64,000 nucleotides of DNA from Colwellia psychrerythraea 34H (GTDB taxonomy: Bacteria; Pseudomonadota; Gammaproteobacteria; Enterobacterales; Alteromonadaceae). The notes below the pieces were generated by a model. That model worked only from the letters and a program-made list of their open reading frames with translations. It ran no database searches and was not told the DNA's origin. The translations under genes were made by a program, and so were the position numbers. Position 1 is the stretch's first letter; every line of letters starts with the position of its first letter. The stretch lies in assembly GCF_000012325.1 (NCBI RefSeq), contig NC_003910.7, positions 5,146,001 to 5,210,000 of the forward strand, read 5' to 3'. This document shows, piece after piece, positions 62,561 to 64,000 of this stretch.

Positions 62561-63367
62561 TTATTTAGATTGTTGTTCAAGTGTTAGCTCAGTTGCTAAT
62601 TCATCACAACTGACCAACTTATCGCGCAATAATGCGCCAAAACCTGTGATAGCCTTAGGATATTTCACCAGCTTCAAGCTATGCCATACGAGGGCTTGAT
62701 TACTACTCACGACTGGAATCTCCAATCGCTGTTCAATTTCATCAATGACCACTGACGCCCTTAATGCGGTACACGAAATAAACAACAAATCAGCAGTAGG
62801 TTCGCAACAAGCGACCGCCTGATCGGCTATATCCTTTGGCGTTATATAAGTCATTGCGGTGTCGTCTTCAAATCCAAAACCCGAAATACTCAATACCTCG
62901 TAGCCCTGAGCGGTAAAAAAGTCGGCAATATCACGATTAACGGCTTCAGTATAAGGCGTTAAAATTGAGATTCTTTTTGCATCAAAATGCTCAAAAGCCG
63001 ACATCACTGCTGTTATAGGATTGGTTACGGGTACACCAGGGCGAGTTTGATGGATTAGTTCGCTAACCTGTTCAACGCCAATAGCAACCGTACCTGAGGT
63101 ACATGCATAAATAATCGCATCTAGATCTGTACCAGGTAAAATCGTATCAGCAGTTGCACTAATACCAGGCGCCATTTTTTTCAAATTTTCGATAGTCAAT
63201 GGGTTAACATTTTTCACTCTGCTAGTGAAAAACTGAACATCGTTAGGATACATTTGTTGTAGATCAGCCTCGATGTTAAAGTCGGTTGCGAGTGAAATGA
63301 CTCCGATTCGACCACCTGAGGCCAGATAGTCTAATGGTTGTTGATGTTGAACCGTTGTAAATTTCAT
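62561..63367 (-). CDS. Asp/Glu racemase / arylmalonate decarboxylase family protein (EutA- or maleate isomerase-like)
   Basis: About 268 residues. Two catalytic-type cysteines are visible: IYACTSGTVAIG and LLFISCTALRASVVIDE, with FEHFDAKRISILTPYTEAVN and VVSSNQALVWHSL. This two-Cys arrangement belongs to the maleate isomerase/AMDase/EutA group rather than MurI. ATG at 63367 (MKFTTVQHQQ), with AAGG upstream, is preferred over the earlier 63406. It is the first gene of the leftward cluster. It could racemise or isomerise the substrate before breakdown. Confidence 0.85.
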   Translation of the reverse strand: MKFTTVQHQQPLDYLASGGRIGVISLATDFNIEADLQQMYPNDVQFFTSRVKNVNPLTIENLKKMAPGISATADTILPGTDLDAIIYACTSGTVAIGVEQVSELIHQTRPGVPVTNPITAVMSAFEHFDAKRISILTPYTEAVNRDIADFFTAQGYEVLSISGFGFEDDTAMTYITPKDIADQAVACCEPTADLLFISCTALRASVVIDEIEQRLEIPVVSSNQALVWHSLKLVKYPKAITGFGALLRDKLVSCDELATELTLEQQSK

Positions 63368-64000
63368 TATCGCCTTACCTTGTCTGAAAACTAAAATATT
63401 GAGCAATTTGTACTAGAAAAATATGATGACTAAAGTCAGTCTCAAGATGTTAATAAGAGTACTGAATGGAGCATGCTTATTATATTACGTTACATTTAAT
63501 GCAGAAATTAACGGATTAAGGACCATTAAATGATGGCAATCCGCAAAATCACACTTAAAACACATTAATTCACTACATTTTTTTAAATCGCAAGAAAGCG
63601 CCGGATTAGCAGTCACGGGTAAAAATATAATAATGCTCACCTTCCATTAAAGTGTTGGGGGGTGTTTACGCATGCCTCAAACTCATTAAATTGAGCGAAG
63701 CACATACTTAAAAGGGGACACAGTGGAGGTAATTAAAAAAAGGGATATTTTCATTGGTTATTTAATATCATTTTTAATGAAGGCATAACACCATAGTCAG
63801 CAACAAAAGGGCAGAAAATATGGCACGAATGAATAAAGTCGCACTCAGTTTATAGAAGAGTTGACTAATGATTATGGGATGAAAGTCTTGAGGTTGGTTT
63901 CACATCAGTATAAATTGGGGCTGTTTCCTCTGCCTTTAATATAGGCAAAATTGTATTTCGTTTAAACAGGTTGATGTCCCTTATGAATAACGCTAAAACG
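63368..64000. other. intergenic tail, no firm feature
   Basis: About 630 bases upstream of the racemase-like gene. It must hold the promoter of the leftward cluster, but I could not pick a convincing one. It contains no repeat of the two element families above. An ATG at 63983 could begin a rightward gene that continues outside the window; only six codons are visible. Confidence 0.3.

Noticed and set aside
63700-63740. GGGGACACAGTGGA sequence reminiscent of motifs near REP-associated transposases
   Set aside because: No transposase-like ORF follows; the nearest ATG frame stops after eleven codons.
63983-64000. Start of a rightward gene at the window end
   Set aside because: Only six codons are visible with no clear ribosome site.
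1-64000. CRISPR array, tRNA, rRNA, prophage or intact IS element
   Set aside because: No regularly spaced direct repeats, cloverleaf-like sequence, rRNA segments, phage structural genes or transposase ORFs were seen on either strand.

Overview
The window looks like a chromosomal piece of a marine gammaproteobacterium of the order Alteromonadales, most likely Colwellia or a close relative. This rests on the AT-rich sequence, the protein families (membrane urate hydroxylase PuuD, TRAP importer, Tsx-type and OprO/P-type outer-membrane channels) and the small dispersed inverted-repeat elements. No rRNA, tRNA, CRISPR array or intact transposase was seen.

Layout. (1) 1-9.5 kb: a truncated hypothetical gene, a small Met/Cys-rich exported protein, then a Cus-type copper/silver RND efflux operon (outer-membrane factor, fusion protein, pump) with a periplasmic binding protein and an unknown exported protein. 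(2) 9.5-11.1 kb: a leftward pair, HupE/UreJ-like membrane protein and a membrane-anchored protein. (3) 11.5-27.2 kb: a complete purine-ring catabolic block on the + strand: xanthine dehydrogenase XdhABC, allantoinase, allantoicase, OHCU decarboxylase, HIU hydrolase, ureidoglycolate lyase, guanine deaminase, cytochrome c-fused PuuD, malate synthase G, a RutR-like TetR regulator and a CBS protein. (4) 27.5-41.2 kb: a glyoxylate block: AGXT-type aminotransferase divergent from a Tsx-like porin, malic enzyme, a few unrelated genes, then a leftward bhcB-bhcC-bhcD set (beta-hydroxyaspartate dehydratase, aldolase, iminosuccinate reductase) divergent from an IclR regulator and followed by a GlcG-like gene. 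(5) 41-53 kb: mixed housekeeping and accessory genes (Bax-like glucosaminidase, orphan ProX-like protein, MFS, two GNATs, two AraC, Rof-like, DUF2024, Cys-rich MarR, MOSC, DUF417, amidotransferase). (6) 53-63.4 kb: a leftward catabolic set with porin, diaminopropionate ammonia-lyase-like enzyme, EamA exporter, M24 peptidase-like hydrolase, TRAP importer, M20 amidohydrolase and Asp/Glu racemase-like protein.

How it fits together. Purines are taken to urate, allantoin, allantoate, ureidoglycolate and finally glyoxylate plus two ureas. Glyoxylate can then be condensed to malate (malate synthase G, with malic enzyme giving pyruvate), aminated to glycine, or run through the beta-hydroxyaspartate cycle (BHAC) to a C4 acid. 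The BHAC is known from glycolate assimilation in Paracoccus; here it appears to be wired to purine-derived glyoxylate. Two palindromes support this wiring. TGACACNNGTGTCA lies upstream of xdhA, between the aminotransferase and the porin, and upstream of the IclR gene (with one mismatch). TTYCACNNNGTGRAA lies upstream of xdhA, in the bhcB/IclR gap and just beyond the 3' end of the aminotransferase gene.

Other structure: four copies of a TIR-bounded MITE-like element (263-264 bp in three, 184 bp in one), a second family of short inverted-repeat elements, a MarR-family gene remnant and a 13-bp degenerate tandem repeat.
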